A stretch of DNA of 64,000 nt from Thermoflavimicrobium daqui (GTDB lineage Bacteria; Bacillota; Bacilli; Thermoactinomycetales; Thermoactinomycetaceae): the NCBI RefSeq assembly GCF_003313465.1, contig NZ_KZ845668.1:62001-126000 (forward strand), given 5' to 3'. Each line of letters starts with the position of its first letter. The stretch's first letter is position 1. This document shows positions 44,755 to 52,681 of this stretch, piece after piece. The notes under the pieces were generated by a model. That model was not told the origin of the DNA and ran no database searches. It saw only the letters and a list, made by a program, of their open reading frames with translations. The position numbers and the translations under genes are program-made.

Positions 44755-46425
44755 TTACATGCGATCAGGTGCACTCACTCCAACTAGCTTAAGACCATTT
44801 CGTATTACTTGCTGGATAGCATCTAAAAGAGTAAGACGCGCTTCAGATAGCTCGATATCTTCTGTAATAACTCGCTCGGCATTATAGTAGCTATGAAATT
44901 GGGTTGCTAGCTCATGAAGATAGCGAATAACCCGATGTGGTGCTAGTTGTGCTGCTGCTTGTGCGATATCTCTTGGGAATTCCGCTAGTTTTTGAAGTAA
45001 GTCTAGCTCTTGCTCAAGCTGTAATTTAACTAGCTTAGTTGGTTCATTCGTCGTTTGGAGTCCTTTTTCTTTTGCTTGTCGAAAAACACTCGTAATACGA
45101 GCATGAGCATATTGAACATAATAAACAGGGTTTTCATTGGATTTAGAAATGGCTAAGTCCATATCAAAATCTAAATGAGTATCAGGGCTGCGCATTGTAA
45201 AGAAATAGCGTGCTGCATCCACTCCAACTTCATTCATTAACTCTTGCAAAGTAACCGCCTTTCCGGTACGCTTTGACATTTTGACTAGTTCTCCACCTTG
45301 ATATAGCTTTACCATTTGGGAGATAACTATTTCAAGCTGATCTGAGTTATACCCTAAAGCGGCTAATGCAGACTTCATTCGGGGAATATATCCATGATGA
45401 TCTGCTCCCCAGATATTAATAAGAAGCTGATGACCACGTCCAAATTTATTCCGATGATAAGCGATATCTGGAGTAAAATAAGTATACGAACCATCTTTTT
45501 TAACTAAAACACGATCTTTATCATCACCAAATTCGGTCGTCTTAAGCCATAAAGCTCCGTCTTGCTCGTAGGTATATCCTCTTTCCTGTAGCTCATTAAT
45601 GGTTTCTTCAATGACGCCAGACTCATACATGGAGAGCTCACTAAACCAAACATTAAACGGAACGCGGAACCGTTCTAGGTCTGATTTAATTTTGGCAAGT
45701 AGCTTATCTCTCCCTACTTGTTTTAGATAGTTTAGACGCTGGGCTGACTCCATCTCCAACAACTTGTCACCTTGATCTTGAACAATCTCTTTAGCAATCT
45801 GAATCATCTCTTGTCCACGATATCCATCTTCAGGAAAAGAGTGCTCTTTGCCTAATAGTTCAAAATACCTTGCCTCAATAGATAGAGCCATCATCTGCAT
45901 TTGATTTCCAGCATCATTAATATAGTATTCCCGTGTAACATCATAGCCAGCGGCATCGAGAATATTGCAAAGAGCATCACCCACTGCTGCTCCGCGAGCA
46001 TGTCCCAGATGTAAGCTTCCAGTAGGGTTTGCACTTACAAACTCGATATTTACTTTTTTTCCTTGCCCTTCATAAGACTTTCCATACTCTTCTTTTTTCT
46101 CTCTAACTTCATCAATGATCTTAATTAAAAAAGAACGGTCTAAGAAAAAATTGATAAACCCTGGGCCTGCAATTTGAACCTCTCGAATCGAAGCTTTTCT
46201 TTGATCAAGGTTTTCTACGATAGCTGCTGCGATTTCACGCGGATTACGACGAGCTACCCGCGTTAATTTCATGGCAATATTGGTAGCCCAATCACCATGC
46301 TCCTTTTCCCGTGGTACCTCTAAATGAACTTCAGGAACATCTGATTCTGGAAGCAAATTGGCCTTTAAAATAGCTTGACGAATTTCTTCACGCAATGTTT
46401 CTTTTCTCTGTTCAAGCGAATTCAT
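44755..46425 (-). CDS. argS: Arginyl-tRNA synthetase
   Basis: Class I synthetase of 556 residues charging tRNA-Arg. An N-terminal additional domain, then the catalytic core with NIEFVSANPTGSLHLGHARGAAVGD (HIGH motif as HLGH) and LVKMSKRTGKAVTL (KMSK motif), and an anticodon-binding helical domain ending in the conserved LKLVGVSAPDRM. It overlaps the upstream ywiB gene by 14 bases, as in the Bacillus ywiB-argS pair. Confidence 0.97.
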   Translation of the reverse strand: MNSLEQRKETLREEIRQAILKANLLPESDVPEVHLEVPREKEHGDWATNIAMKLTRVARRNPREIAAAIVENLDQRKASIREVQIAGPGFINFFLDRSFLIKIIDEVREKKEEYGKSYEGQGKKVNIEFVSANPTGSLHLGHARGAAVGDALCNILDAAGYDVTREYYINDAGNQMQMMALSIEARYFELLGKEHSFPEDGYRGQEMIQIAKEIVQDQGDKLLEMESAQRLNYLKQVGRDKLLAKIKSDLERFRVPFNVWFSELSMYESGVIEETINELQERGYTYEQDGALWLKTTEFGDDKDRVLVKKDGSYTYFTPDIAYHRNKFGRGHQLLINIWGADHHGYIPRMKSALAALGYNSDQLEIVISQMVKLYQGGELVKMSKRTGKAVTLQELMNEVGVDAARYFFTMRSPDTHLDFDMDLAISKSNENPVYYVQYAHARITSVFRQAKEKGLQTTNEPTKLVKLQLEQELDLLQKLAEFPRDIAQAAAQLAPHRVIRYLHELATQFHSYYNAERVITEDIELSEARLTLLDAIQQVIRNGLKLVGVSAPDRM

Positions 46426-46849
46426 CGAACTTCCCCTCTGTCCATCGAATTGTTAATTGATAGTTTCCGAGTTTTTCTTGTCCCATTGTTAAATGAAATG
46501 AAAAACGAATAAGACCATGAAATTCATCACGCTCACGAAGATAATAGAGTGTATGAACGTCCATTTCAGTTTGACCTGCAGGTGTATGAATCATACTCGT
46601 CATTGTTTCTTGTGGACGATAAGTTTGTCTGTAAGAGATCGCTCCATGACGAATGATCGTAATCTGATCTTGAGTAGACTTTACTGCTGTGCGTGTCTCA
46701 TCTGGAGTACCCTCATTTTCCTTATACCTTAATACCCATTCATCTCCACGCAAGGCAAATGTTCCGGCTAGATCCTGCTTGATCACTTCTGGTTGATCCT
46801 CTTGTTCATGATGAATAATCGATTCAATATGGATCTTAATGGGAATCAA
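46412..46849 (-). CDS. ywiB: YwiB-like DUF1934 protein
   Basis: 145-residue protein of the DUF1934 family, a calycin-like beta barrel of unknown role. Visible features: alternating strands, KEDQ-like QEDQPEVIKQDLAGTFALRGDEWVLRYKENE, and MDVHTLYYLRERDEFHG near the end. The start is TTG with AGGGGGA about twelve bases upstream. Position next to argS and upstream of the speB-speE pair is conserved in B. subtilis, which supports the name more than the sequence does. Confidence 0.82.
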   Translation of the reverse strand: MIPIKIHIESIIHHEQEDQPEVIKQDLAGTFALRGDEWVLRYKENEGTPDETRTAVKSTQDQITIIRHGAISYRQTYRPQETMTSMIHTPAGQTEMDVHTLYYLRERDEFHGLIRFSFHLTMGQEKLGNYQLTIRWTEGKFDEFA

Positions 46850-46993
46850 GATAGATCAGATCCCCCTTTTTATTTCATAATTTATACAGGTATCTTACCA
46901 TTTCTTTTTTTATTTCGCCAATAAATCACTTTCTTGAAGCCTAAATTATGTGTTTATTCGCTCTCTTCAATTTAGAAAGATAGCATAAAAGTT

Positions 46994-47055
46994 CTAAGCC
47001 GACTTTATCTCTTAGAGCCTTTTATCCCGTAAGTAGGGACATAAAGTCGACTTAG
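46994..47055. repeat. Hairpin repeat element (copy E2)
   Basis: CTAAGCCGACTTTAT and ATAAAGTCGACTTAG (one mismatch) form a long stem around CTCTTAGAG and ATCCCGTAAGTAGGGA. Its right two-thirds match the minus strand of the element at 27942-28050. It lies in the 259-base gap between ywiB and speB. Confidence 0.5.
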
Positions 47056-47108
47056 CTTGAACAGCTTCCTCAATCCTTATATCTATGATTTCAGCTATGA
47101 AATAAACA

Positions 47109-47981
47109 TTATTTAATAAAGCCCAATAGCATTTCACGAATCAATTTTGCAGCCACGACGGCGGTTTGTTCAGTAGGATCATAAGCTGGAGCTACTTCAA
47201 CAATATCTGCACCAACCACTTTGATATCCGATCGAGCTATCGCATGGATGGAGGCAAGCAACTCTTTCGTGTCAATTCCTCCCGGTTCTTGTGTACCCGT
47301 ACCTGGAGCAAAAGCAGGGTCTAATGCATCAATATCAACAGTAACATAAACAGGGCGACCAGAAAGTTTTGGTAAGCATTCTTTTAAAGGCTCTAACACA
47401 TCAAAAGGATGAAAATGAATACCTGCTTCTTTAGCATACGTCACTTCTTCACGTGTCATGGAACGGATGCCAAATTGGTAAACATTTGAGCCACCAATTA
47501 ACTGCGAAATCTTTCGTAAGGGAGTAGCATGGGAATATTCTTCACCTTCATAATCTGTACGCAAGTCTGCATGAGCATCAATATGAATGACCGCTAGATC
47601 AGGATATCGCTTAAATACTTCCTGAACGACGGGCCAAGTCACTAAATGTTCCCCTCCCATACCTAAAGGCATCTTTTTTAAATCTAATACTTTACTTACA
47701 AATTCTCTAATGCTCGCTAAACTTCTCTCTGGATTACCAAATGCGAGCGGGATGTCCCCTGCATCATAATAAGAAATCTCCTGTAATTCCCTATCTAAAT
47801 AATGGCTATATTCTTCTAAAACCAAAGAGGATTCCCGAATTCGTGCAGGTCCAAAGCGAGATCCCGGACGAAAACTTACTGTCCAGTCCATTGGCATCCC
47901 GAAAATTACCGCTTGAGCTTTATCTAAATCAGTACTCGAAGCGATAAAAACATTACCCGAGTATGCTTCATCAAAACGCAT
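47109..47981 (-). CDS. speB: Agmatinase (ureohydrolase family)
   Basis: Manganese enzyme of 290 residues splitting agmatine into putrescine and urea. Metal-binding motifs in order: GGEHLVTWPV (His), VIHIDAHADLRTDY (the DAHAD motif) and YVTVDIDALDPAFAPGTGTQEPGG (DxD). It follows speE by three bases, as in Bacillus, so putrescine goes straight to spermidine synthesis. Arginase-type specificity is unlikely given the partner. Confidence 0.94.
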   Translation of the reverse strand: MRFDEAYSGNVFIASSTDLDKAQAVIFGMPMDWTVSFRPGSRFGPARIRESSLVLEEYSHYLDRELQEISYYDAGDIPLAFGNPERSLASIREFVSKVLDLKKMPLGMGGEHLVTWPVVQEVFKRYPDLAVIHIDAHADLRTDYEGEEYSHATPLRKISQLIGGSNVYQFGIRSMTREEVTYAKEAGIHFHPFDVLEPLKECLPKLSGRPVYVTVDIDALDPAFAPGTGTQEPGGIDTKELLASIHAIARSDIKVVGADIVEVAPAYDPTEQTAVVAAKLIREMLLGFIK

Positions 47982-47984
47982 GAA

Positions 47985-48833
47985 TTATTCCCCCTTGCCT
48001 GTTAGCAGCTCTTGAACAAATATAGGCAATTGAAACACAGAACGATGAATTCCTGGATGATAGTAACGTGTACCGAGTGGTGATATCAGCTTTTCTTCAT
48101 CAACCTTTAATGGGTCATACTTTTTCGAACCAATCGTGAAACTCCATAATCCACTCGGATATGTAGGAATCGAAGCTGTATAAAGACGGGTAATCGGGAA
48201 TACCTGAGAAATATCTTGAAACACTTGACGGATTAAGTCTCGATTAAACCAAGGTGATTCTGTCTGAGCTACCATGATTCCGTCCTCTTTTAGTGCCTCA
48301 GCAATTCCTTCATAAAAAGGCTTTTGAAATAAACCTATAGCAGGCCCAATTGGCTCTGTCGAATCAACTAAAATCACATCAAACTTATTCTTATTTTCAG
48401 CAATATATTGAATCCCATCTGTCACTTGAATATCTACACGTGCATCAGTTAAACTGCCTGCAATTTTTGGAAAATAATTTTGTGCGGCTTCGATGACTTT
48501 GCCATCGATTTCAGCTAGCACCGCTTTTTCCACACTAGGATAACGCAACACTTCGCGGATCGCGCCTCCATCTCCTCCACCAACCACTAATACATTCCTT
48601 GGATTCGGATGTGTATTCATGGCAATATGAGTAATCATTTCATGATAGACAAATTCATCTTGATCCGTTGTCATAACCATCCCATCTAAAACCATCATAT
48701 TACCAAACTGTTCCGTCTCGATAATATCTAGCTTTTGAAATTCCGTTTGTTCATGATGTAATGTTCTTTTTATTTTACTTGTAATTCCATGGTTGGGTGT
48801 TTGTTTTTCTGTATACCATAATTCCATGCTCAT
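47985..48833 (-). CDS. speE: Spermidine synthase
   Basis: Aminopropyltransferase of 282 residues moving the aminopropyl group from decarboxylated SAM to putrescine. Conserved: [46 protein letters not shown] (SAM-binding loop), [17 protein letters not shown] with the catalytic Asp, and [18 protein letters not shown] precedes the ATG by nine bases. First of the speE-speB pair; pbpG diverges upstream as in B. subtilis. Confidence 0.96.
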   Translation of the reverse strand: MSMELWYTEKQTPNHGITSKIKRTLHHEQTEFQKLDIIETEQFGNMMVLDGMVMTTDQDEFVYHEMITHIAMNTHPNPRNVLVVGGGDGGAIREVLRYPSVEKAVLAEIDGKVIEAAQNYFPKIAGSLTDARVDIQVTDGIQYIAENKNKFDVILVDSTEPIGPAIGLFQKPFYEGIAEALKEDGIMVAQTESPWFNRDLIRQVFQDISQVFPITRLYTASIPTYPSGLWSFTIGSKKYDPLKVDEEKLISPLGTRYYHPGIHRSVFQLPIFVQELLTGKGE

Positions 48834-48943
48834 TTACTTCAACTCCCTTGAACTAAGTTTGCTTTAATGTAGTTATTGCACAATTCAACCTCTTATCCTT
48901 TTTAAATAGATTTCCATAGCCTTGATTCATTATTTCTTAGAAG

Positions 48944-49020
48944 AGTGATCCTCCACAAATATGATTTCCTCTAAATCTTTATCTAATCTAGTTTTCTGGG
49001 TGAATCATGCAACATGCTCA
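48944..49020 (+). repeat. Dispersed intergenic repeat, copy D
   Basis: AGTGATCCTCCAC, then AAATATGATTTCCTCTAA and, 51 bases after CCTCCAC, TGCAACATGCT. It shares length and both ends with copies B and C. It lies in the 350-base gap between speE and pbpG, where the promoters of both must also lie. Confidence 0.5.
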
Positions 49021-49185
49021 CTATATGAAAACCTGTTTTATAGCATAATCGATGTTTTTCTCGGATACAATCTTTTTCCATTCCAAACCGATTAAAGATT
49101 TATGTAAGGTATATTTTTCCTTTGCCCTTCAAATAATATGCTTGCCAACTGCCAAGCAATTTTTGAGTCAAAGGAGATACATACC

Positions 49186-51240
49186 ATGGGCGATCGTTGT
49201 ACCCAACCCTATTCACATTTAGAACAACTTTTGATTTGGCGATTATTGAAACGAATAAGTCAAGGATTACGTGCTCTTTTATATATACTTCTAATTGGAA
49301 GTTTAGGGATAGGGATTTTTTTGCTATATCTAAAATCGCACCCTCTTCCGTCGCCTGATCTACATTTAACTACTCAAATCTATGATGATCAAGGTCGCCT
49401 AATCAACTATGCTACACAAGGAAAACCTCATGAAACAATCCATATATCCCAAGTTCCGAAGTATGTGCTCCATGCTACATTAGCTGCTGAAGATCGTACT
49501 TTCTACCAACATTCTGGATTTTCGCTACATGGTATCATCCGGGCAGCTTGGGTTAATTTGAAATCTGGACAAATCGTTCAGGGGGCAAGTACGATTACTC
49601 AACAACTCGCTCGAAATCTTTATCTTACTCATGATCGTACATGGGCTAGAAAATTAAAGGAAGCTATATTTACCATTCAGCTCGAACTTCACTACCCCAA
49701 ACATAAAATATTAGAAATGTATTTAAACCATATTTACTACGGTCACGGATCTTACGGCATTCAACAAGCGGCACAACTTTATTTTCATAAACCAACTAAA
49801 CAGCTCTCCCTGGCTGAGAGTGCTTTTCTAGCAGGACTTCCCCGGGGACCCGAATATTATTCACCCTATCATCATTTTAAGCATGCTAAAAAACGGCAAG
49901 AACGTATCTTAGAGCTAATGGTCAAAAACAAAATGATTTCATCTAGCCAAGCTACACAAGCCAAAAAAGAGAAGATTAAGGTTTTCCCATCGATTCAAAC
50001 CCAGTCCCACTATACAAAAGCCCATTATTTTCGAGATTATATCATCCAGACTGCCACCTCCAAATATGGTCTAGATGAAGATATGGTTAGACATGGTGGT
50101 TTGAAAATCTATACTACTCTTAGTACCGAGCTACAAACACAAGCTGAACAAGCCATTACTAAACATTTAAATGATCTTGATGATCTACAGGGGGCTTTAA
50201 TTGCTGTCAACCCACATACTGGACATATTAAAGCAATGGTAGGTGGTAATGACTATCAAAAATCACCATATAATCGAGTTTTTGCACATCGTCAGCCCGG
50301 TTCTTCCTTTAAACCGATTGTCTATTTAAGCGCATTAAAAAATGGTTTTACTTCACTTACGAAAATATTTAGCCGTCCTACTTCTTTTATCTATGATGGA
50401 GGAGTATATCAACCTTCGAACTTTCATCATCAATATCTCGATCGTCCGATTACCATGCGGGAAGCCATTGCTCGTTCTGACAATATTTATGCAGTCAGCA
50501 CTCTTTTTCAAGTGGGAATCGAGCAAGTCATCGACTTAGCTCGGCAACTTGGTATTCAAAGTAAACTTAATGCGACTCCTTCACTCGCTCTTGGTAGTTA
50601 CACAGTCACTCCATTTGAAATGGCTCAAGTATATAGTACATTCGCTTCTGGAGGGATCTATCACCCACTTACAGGAATTTTAAAAATCACGGATGCTCAA
50701 GGGAATGTTCTGATCGAAGAACAACCCATAACTAAACGTATCATTCCTTCAGGGCATGCCTATGTACTCACTCAATTAATGACAAGTGTGTTTGAGCCTA
50801 CGGGAACAGCCCATCGTGTCCGACAAATATTTAATCGTCCTGCTGCAGGTAAAACAGGATCAACAGATTGGGATAGTTGGCTCTCTGGATACACTCCTGA
50901 TTTGACTACAACTGTTTGGGTTGGGTATGATCGTGGCAAAAAACTACCAACTGAAAAGACACGAATCGCTCAATATATCTGGGCTACTTTTATGAAACAA
51001 GCAACCAGCAAACAAGCTTCTCGCATTTTTCCCATTCCAGCAGATGTGAAAGGCGTTTATGTAGACCCAGAAACAGGCTATTTAGCTACACCTCGTTGTC
51101 CACATACTCATTTGGAGTACTTTGTCAAAGGGACTGAGCCTGTGATTACTTGTCCATTGCATCCTACAATAACGCCAAACACCAATGAGGAATCTTCTAT
51201 ATGGACTAAAATTTGGAATTGGTTTCGAAATGAATCATAG
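49186..51240 (+). CDS. pbpG: Class A penicillin-binding protein (PBP2d/PbpG type)
   Basis: Bifunctional peptidoglycan synthase of 684 residues. Short cytoplasmic tail, a membrane anchor at about 28-48, a glycosyltransferase domain at about 75-250 (AAEDRTFYQHSGFSLHGIIRA, GASTITQQLARNLYL, EMYLNHIYYGHGSYGIQQAA) and a transpeptidase with SSFK, SDN and KTGS motifs (RQPGSSFKPIV, ARSDNIYAV, AGKTGSTDWD). The ATG at 49186 has AAAGGAGATAC upstream; an earlier in-frame ATG lacks a site. Position next to speE-speB matches B. subtilis pbpG, which is sporulation-specific. No clear sigma-F/G promoter was found. Confidence 0.93.
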   Translation: MGDRCTQPYSHLEQLLIWRLLKRISQGLRALLYILLIGSLGIGIFLLYLKSHPLPSPDLHLTTQIYDDQGRLINYATQGKPHETIHISQVPKYVLHATLAAEDRTFYQHSGFSLHGIIRAAWVNLKSGQIVQGASTITQQLARNLYLTHDRTWARKLKEAIFTIQLELHYPKHKILEMYLNHIYYGHGSYGIQQAAQLYFHKPTKQLSLAESAFLAGLPRGPEYYSPYHHFKHAKKRQERILELMVKNKMISSSQATQAKKEKIKVFPSIQTQSHYTKAHYFRDYIIQTATSKYGLDEDMVRHGGLKIYTTLSTELQTQAEQAITKHLNDLDDLQGALIAVNPHTGHIKAMVGGNDYQKSPYNRVFAHRQPGSSFKPIVYLSALKNGFTSLTKIFSRPTSFIYDGGVYQPSNFHHQYLDRPITMREAIARSDNIYAVSTLFQVGIEQVIDLARQLGIQSKLNATPSLALGSYTVTPFEMAQVYSTFASGGIYHPLTGILKITDAQGNVLIEEQPITKRIIPSGHAYVLTQLMTSVFEPTGTAHRVRQIFNRPAAGKTGSTDWDSWLSGYTPDLTTTVWVGYDRGKKLPTEKTRIAQYIWATFMKQATSKQASRIFPIPADVKGVYVDPETGYLATPRCPHTHLEYFVKGTEPVITCPLHPTITPNTNEESSIWTKIWNWFRNES

Positions 51241-51246
51241 ATAATC

Positions 51247-51284
51247 GATTCGATAAGGTCTTTCTAGAAAGACCTTATCGAATC
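51247..51284. terminator. Perfect 38-nt palindrome after pbpG
   Basis: GATTCGATAAGGTCTTTCT is followed at once by its exact complement. There is no T-run, but the position right after the pbpG stop and before a convergent gene suits a bidirectional terminator or cruciform. Confidence 0.65.
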
Positions 51285-51363
51285 TGGTATCACTGACAAG
51301 CTGACCTAGAATTTTAAAAGTATAAGTACAACATGATCTCTCTATTGCAAAGTAATTCACATA

Positions 51364-51582
51364 CTAACACTCATTGCTGCCACCAATTTTCCCCTCACCA
51401 TCAGCAAAAACACCATCATTATATAGAGTAATTAATCCAGCATTTGATAATTCTTGTAACACTTCAAACATGCTTTCACGCTTCTCTTCAGGGAGATTAT
51501 CCACAAAACGGTTTATCTCCTTGGCTGTTACATTAGGTGTAAAATGGACTCCTCCATGGCGTGCAAAGAAATCTTTTTTCAT
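51364..51582 (-). CDS. Small hypothetical protein (72 aa)
   Basis: I do not recognise it. The protein is soluble and acidic: MKKDFFARHGGVHFTPNVTAKE at the start, a helical middle (ESMFEVLQELSNAGLITLYND), and a tail of DGEGKIGGSNEC with a C-terminal Cys. The ATG has GAGGAGG nine bases upstream, but that site lies inside a hairpin followed by six T. A promoter-like pair overlapping a Spo0A-box-like site lies about 140 bases upstream. The strong start signals support a real gene; no function is offered. Confidence 0.65.
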   Translation of the reverse strand: MKKDFFARHGGVHFTPNVTAKEINRFVDNLPEEKRESMFEVLQELSNAGLITLYNDGVFADGEGKIGGSNEC

Positions 51583-51627
51583 CTAAAAAACCTCCTCTTT
51601 GCTTTAGATTGAGCTAAAGAGAAGGTT
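51583..51627 (-). promoter_or_regulatory. Terminator-like hairpin that buries the Shine-Dalgarno of the 72-aa gene
   Basis: On the minus strand AACCTTCTCTTT (51616-51627) pairs with AAAGAGGAGGTT (51589-51600) over twelve positions with one G-T wobble. The right arm is the ribosome site of the 72-aa gene, and TTTTTT follows just before AGATG. The element could stop transcription, block translation, or both. Confidence 0.6.
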
Positions 51628-51635
51628 TTTATATA

Positions 51636-51670
51636 CAAAAATTGCGGACCCATTTGGTCCGCAATTTTTG
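51636..51670. terminator. 15-bp perfect hairpin with T-runs on both strands
   Basis: CAAAAATTGCGGACC and its complement flank five bases. It lies directly upstream of the Shine-Dalgarno hairpin in the 72-aa gene leader, and downstream of ywhD on the same strand, so it can end the ywhD transcript or attenuate one reading into the small gene. Confidence 0.75.
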
Positions 51671-51702
51671 TGTCCTAGCAAAAGGTTCCGTAATCAAGAT
51701 CT

Positions 51703-51733
51703 AGTGTACTCCTGTGAACAAAATTCGACAAGA
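51703..51733 (-). promoter_or_regulatory. Promoter-like site overlapping a Spo0A box
   Basis: On the minus strand TCTTGTCGAA matches the 0A consensus TTTTGTCGAA at nine of ten positions. Its TTGTCG could serve as a -35 box, with TACACT 17 bases further as -10. It lies about 120-150 bases upstream of the 72-aa gene. Confidence 0.4.
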
Positions 51734-51857
51734 TGCTTGCACATTTGTTCACATACTATTCAATTTTTTAAAGGTTACTTTCTAGCATCCACTGATCACT
51801 TTAAAATCATTTTCATCTGTTTCATGAATGATATCGATTCATGTTACAAGCTTATTT

Positions 51858-52343
51858 TTACACAAATTGTTGTTTAAGTTCTTCTTTACTATTTTCCCAC
51901 ATTGATTCATTATGGTTGATTAATAATTGTTTTAAAGCGGACTTTTCCTTTTCTCCTAACTCTTTGAGCTTAATTTTCCGTTTTAAAGCGTCATCCATAC
52001 GATTCACATGCTCCGCTAAATTTTTCCATCCGCGTCTTGCTTCTTTATTGATAATCATTGAACAAGCAGTAGCTCCTGCGTAGTAAGTACCTTGCTCATT
52101 ACGATCAATGGCAATCCACACTACCCAATAAAGCTTTCCATCTTGTACCTCTTCTTTATTGGACACAAACTTAATTCCTCTTTCAACAGAACTTTTCGCA
52201 TGTAATAATCCGAGATCGATCTTAGCATGTTCTCCATCAATTAAGATTGCTGATAAATTACTTAGATTTAAAGTCCCAGTATAGTAATCGCCATGTGTTG
52301 TTGATTTATTACTTAAAATATTGAATTGTGGTTTTTCTTTCAT
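51858..52343 (-). CDS. ywhD: YwhD family protein
   Basis: 161-residue soluble protein of the YwhD family, function unknown. It opens with MKEKPQFNILSNKSTTHGDYYTGTLNLSNLSAILIDG and contains LYWVVWIAIDRNEQGTYYAGATACSMIIN, then a charged helical tail. AAGGAGGC precedes the ATG. It lies on the far side of pbpG from speEB, the same order as ywhD-pbpG-speE-speB in B. subtilis, which supports the name. Confidence 0.85.
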   Translation of the reverse strand: MKEKPQFNILSNKSTTHGDYYTGTLNLSNLSAILIDGEHAKIDLGLLHAKSSVERGIKFVSNKEEVQDGKLYWVVWIAIDRNEQGTYYAGATACSMIINKEARRGWKNLAEHVNRMDDALKRKIKLKELGEKEKSALKQLLINHNESMWENSKEELKQQFV

Positions 52344-52447
52344 TGCCTTCAGCCTCCTTCTCTGTTCTTATTTTAGCTTACGCTTATGAGAATGTGCAAA
52401 ATAGAGAGCTGAAGAATTTATATTCAACCAAAATGGATAAGATAAAG

Positions 52448-52498
52448 AATGGGTTACTCTTGATATCATTCATCGACTGAAGTTAAGAGTTACCCATT
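52448..52498. terminator. Hairpin downstream of the GGDEF/kinase gene
   Basis: AATGGGTTACTCTT and AAGAGTTACCCATT form a stem with one mismatch around 23 bases. Only a short TTCTTT follows on the minus strand. The rest of the 338-base gap 52344-52681 shows no gene. Confidence 0.45.
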
Positions 52499-52681
52499 TC
52501 CATACAGATACTATGTTGCAGCTCTATAATGTCAGACATCCATCCTAATTCTTTCTCAGCTACTGTTTATATCAACTTGTTAATCACATGGAGCGAATGA
52601 TCTCTCTAAATCAACATGCTCCTCCCTATATAATTACGCGATTTATGAGTAGGTAATATGCTCTAAATCATGTAAAAGACC

